A stretch of DNA of 64,000 bases from positions 27,900,001 through 27,964,000 of the forward strand of contig OX485804.1 in the NCBI GenBank assembly GCA_950295325.1, written 5' to 3'. Within the stretch, counting starts at the first letter, position 1; each line of letters opens with the position of its first letter. Shown in pieces: positions 62,141 through 64,000 of the stretch. The position numbers and the translations under genes were made by a program. Under the pieces are notes generated by a model. It saw only the letters and a program-made list of their open reading frames with translations. It had not been told where the DNA came from and did not search any database. The stretch is from Polytrichum commune (Eukaryota > Streptophyta > Polytrichopsida > Polytrichales > Polytrichaceae).

Positions 62141-62486
62141 AGTTGGAAGAGGTAACCATTCAAGATCCATCTACCTTTACTTATTAGTACTTACATACTC
62201 CCTTGAGCCTTGGATGCCACCACCGCTCTAATAACTTACCTCACCATTTACTCATACAAAAGCCCAACATCATGTGATGATAAAGCAGTGGCCGGAGGAA
62301 AATCACGTTGTCAGCTCAGATTCCTCATCACTCGGAATTCGATGTAAATTACAGGAAGTTCACGCCCTCCATTTCATGATTTTTCTCACATCGGAGTTTC
62401 GGTGACGCATCAGAAGGTTGATCTTAAGTTAAGTGAAAAGCGAGGAAAGCGCCCTCTCAATTTCCTTTTGCAAAACAGTGTAGAGT

Positions 62487-62497
62487 ATATTTATAAA
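62487..62497 (+). promoter_or_regulatory. TATA box of the ABCC transporter gene (predicted)
   Basis: TATTTATAAAG lies about 1.37 kb upstream of the ABCC start codon, at the point where composition shifts from AT-rich repeat DNA to gene-like sequence. Transcription would start near 62520. This is inferred from motif and context. Confidence 0.5.
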
Positions 62498-62519
62498 GCG
62501 CTGGCATCATCCCACCGCA

Positions 62520-63860
62520 CAGTAACCCGCGAATCCTTAAGTTAAGCTTACTTTCATTACTTTTCTTAAGTCTCGCATCGCAGCAGAGCAGGGCCCAGGC
62601 TTGAGGGAGGCAAGGCAAAGTTCACTGCTGCAGAACAAGTGGACAGGTGCTGGCCAGACGCTTTCCCTTTCGAGCTTGTGAGCTTTTTAAGGTCAGCTTA
62701 AACTTAGTCTTTTCTTTCCATTGCTGCTGCTGCTGCTGCTGCGGTGCTTGAAGGAGAGCAGGATGAGGTGGCAGCTTGTTGTCGGAGCTTCATGAAGCCT
62801 CTTCAACCTGATTGTTGACACTCTTCTGGGTTTTCCAAGGTTGACGACATTCAATCTTCCTGAATTTTATTTATTGTGGTCATCGTGGGAGTGGGAGGAG
62901 GAGGAGGAGGAGGAATTAGGTCTGTGAATGAATGAATGATGAGCTGGAGTTGGAAATTGGGTCGCTCTATGGGATGATGGGATTTTAGGAGTTTTGATTC
63001 CGTGGCTTTGGACTGAACCAGGAGTTCTGGGGATGCATGCGAGCACGTGGACATGGGGAAGAAATGATAGTTTAGTTGATGAATGATTTGGGTGGAGTTC
63101 ATTTCAGTTCAGTTCCACTCTCATTATCTCATGTGTTTCCCATTCTGAAGGTGGGTTGCAGCGTCTTGCTTTATTAGGTAGAGAGAGAGGGAGAGTGCCC
63201 GGTCTGTTCTTTTCTTCACGAAAGATTCGTGTTTGTTTGAGTGTCGCTGGAGAGAGGCAATTGTGGTTAACCCTTGTGTGTATTGGAGTGGCTGTGTGGG
63301 CGCATTACACTCTCCAAAATATATATATTTACGGCTTGAATTGTCGCAGTTGACCTTAAGAGAAACATCTCCACGATTTTTGTTTCTGTATTGATGAGAT
63401 GTGCCACTTCAAATACCGAGGGAAAAACAATTAAGTCATTAAAAATAAAAATAAAACTATCTATATATCCATCCATCCATCCATCCATCTATCTATTTTT
63501 ATAGATATTCATGTCTACATCTTTTGTTGCACTTGCGGATTGATTCAATCCTGAATTATCTGCTTTTGCTTTTTGAATTTTCCAGAATCTTTATGTGTGG
63601 GCTGTGCCTGCAGCAGGTTGTTGTTGTGTTGTCAAATGGGTTGGGTTCGTTTCGTTTCGTTTCGTTACGTCATCATAACAGAATGTTTAGTTCAATCTTA
63701 AATTATCTGCCTCAGCTTTTGAAATTTTCAGAAGCTTTATGTGTGGGTTGTGTCTGCAGAGTGTTGTTGTTCTTGTTGCTGTACGCATTTGTTTTGTTTC
63801 GTATCATTTTGTTTTTATAACATATTTGTGGTTGTTGGTATGGGCTGCAGGAGTGAGGCC
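62520..63860 (+). other. Putative 5' leader and leader intron(s) of the ABCC gene
   Basis: CTG-repeat (62724-62741) and GAG-repeat (62896-62911) containing sequence with no long sense frame fits an untranslated leader. Possible leader donors are AAG/GTCAGC (62690), AAG/GTGGGT (63150) and TAG/GTAGAG (63177). The acceptor just before the coding exon is 'ggtatgggctgcag', with GAGTGAGGCC leading to the ATG. ATCC/ATCT repeats occupy about 63465-63497. No single leader structure can be chosen from sequence alone. Confidence 0.45.
63538..63850 (+). repeat. Direct repeats carrying three acceptor-like sites in the ABCC leader intron
   Basis: The segment 'ttcaatcctgaattatctgc...ctttatgtgtgggctgtgcctgcag' (63544-63616) recurs about 148 bp later as 'ttcaatcttaaattatctgcc...ctttatgtgtgggttgtgtctgcag' (63690-63760). 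A third, weaker version, 'ttgttggtatgggctgcag', precedes the coding exon (63832-63850). A GTTTC pentamer repeat (63648-63665) lies between the first two. Confidence 0.7.
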
Positions 63861-64000
63861 ATGGACAGCTTCTGTAGGCCAGTGGAAGGTGGTGTGTGGG
63901 GCACCAAACTCGCAAGTGGGTTTGGTCCTTACACACCTTGTCTCCTGGACACGGTCATCATCAATTTCTCCAACCTCACTCTAATCTGCATCTGCCTCAC
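63861..64000 (+). CDS. ABC transporter, ABCC (MRP) family, ABCC1/ABCC2-like, N-terminal part only
   Basis: The first 46 codons run off the window edge. The residues F-C-x-P-V-x-x-G-V-W, then F-G-x-Y-T-P-C and a following Asp with a hydrophobic stretch, match the distinctive N-terminus of plant ABCC1/ABCC2 proteins. These are full-size vacuolar (tonoplast) ATP-driven pumps for glutathione conjugates, phytochelatin-metal complexes and other organic anions. The residues after the Asp (TVIINFSNLTLICICLT) begin the first helix of the N-terminal TMD0 domain. The ATP-binding domains would lie beyond the window. The start is chosen because it aligns with the family, follows a good acceptor within 10 bases, and the frame has no stop to the edge. 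The longer frame on the same strand starting at 63739 is a shadow in another phase. Confidence 0.82.
   Translation, partial: MDSFCRPVEGGVWGTKLASGFGPYTPCLLDTVIINFSNLTLICICL

Noticed and set aside
63739-63984. 81-codon ORF on the plus strand at the window end
   Set aside because: Wrong phase. The overlapping frame from 63861 carries the ABCC N-terminal motifs.
1-64000. LTR retroelements or other virus-like elements
   Set aside because: I found no paired LTR-like repeats and no reverse transcriptase, integrase or capsid-like frames.

Overview
The window looks like nuclear DNA of a plant, either a land plant or a streptophyte alga. The evidence is GT-AG introns, a plant-type (A1B/nucellin-like) aspartic protease, the first residues of an ABCC transporter of the plant ABCC1/ABCC2 clade, and a dense load of short non-autonomous DNA transposons (Harbinger/Tourist, Stowaway, CACTA, hAT and Mutator types). 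I cannot narrow the lineage further. Only three genes are well supported. Most of the 64 kb is AT-rich repeat-derived DNA with microsatellites and unusually many long poly-G or poly-C runs.

Layout. (1) 2.08-5.12 kb, minus strand: a five-exon gene of 472 codons encoding a nuclear Myb/SANT-like (trihelix-like) DNA-binding protein with a C-terminal coiled coil. (2) 6.8-14.4 kb: a repeat tract. It holds a purine/pyrimidine inverted repeat, a nine-copy 85/88-bp minisatellite grown out of the end of a Harbinger MITE, two full Harbinger MITEs, a 295-bp tandem repeat split by one of them, and an inverted pair of a 370-bp dispersed repeat. (3) 14.4-29.5 kb: mostly sequence I do not recognise, with a Stowaway MITE, a TA-flanked MITE, a 78-bp CT repeat and one promoter-like ORF start. 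(4) 29.5-32.3 kb: a cluster of MITEs from at least six families, including a nested insertion whose empty site is still visible elsewhere in the window and a 0.7-kb loopless palindrome. (5) 32.3-44.6 kb: a GC-rich island, a decayed hAT transposase C-terminus, a hAT MITE with a perfect 8-bp target duplication, and further MITEs. (6) 44.8-51.3 kb, minus strand: an eight-exon aspartic protease gene with repeat fragments in its introns and a 470-bp tandem duplication across one intron/exon border. (7) 52-62 kb: dispersed repeats and a 1.36-kb fold-back Mutator-like element with a perfect 9-bp target duplication. (8) 62.3-64 kb, plus strand: a promoter, a leader region and the first coding bases of an ABCC transporter, cut by the window edge.

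The three genes show no obvious functional link. The exon models are hand-built from reading frames and splice sites. In both multi-exon genes every intron phase closes, which is the main support for them. No tRNA, rRNA, CRISPR array or LTR retroelement was recognised.
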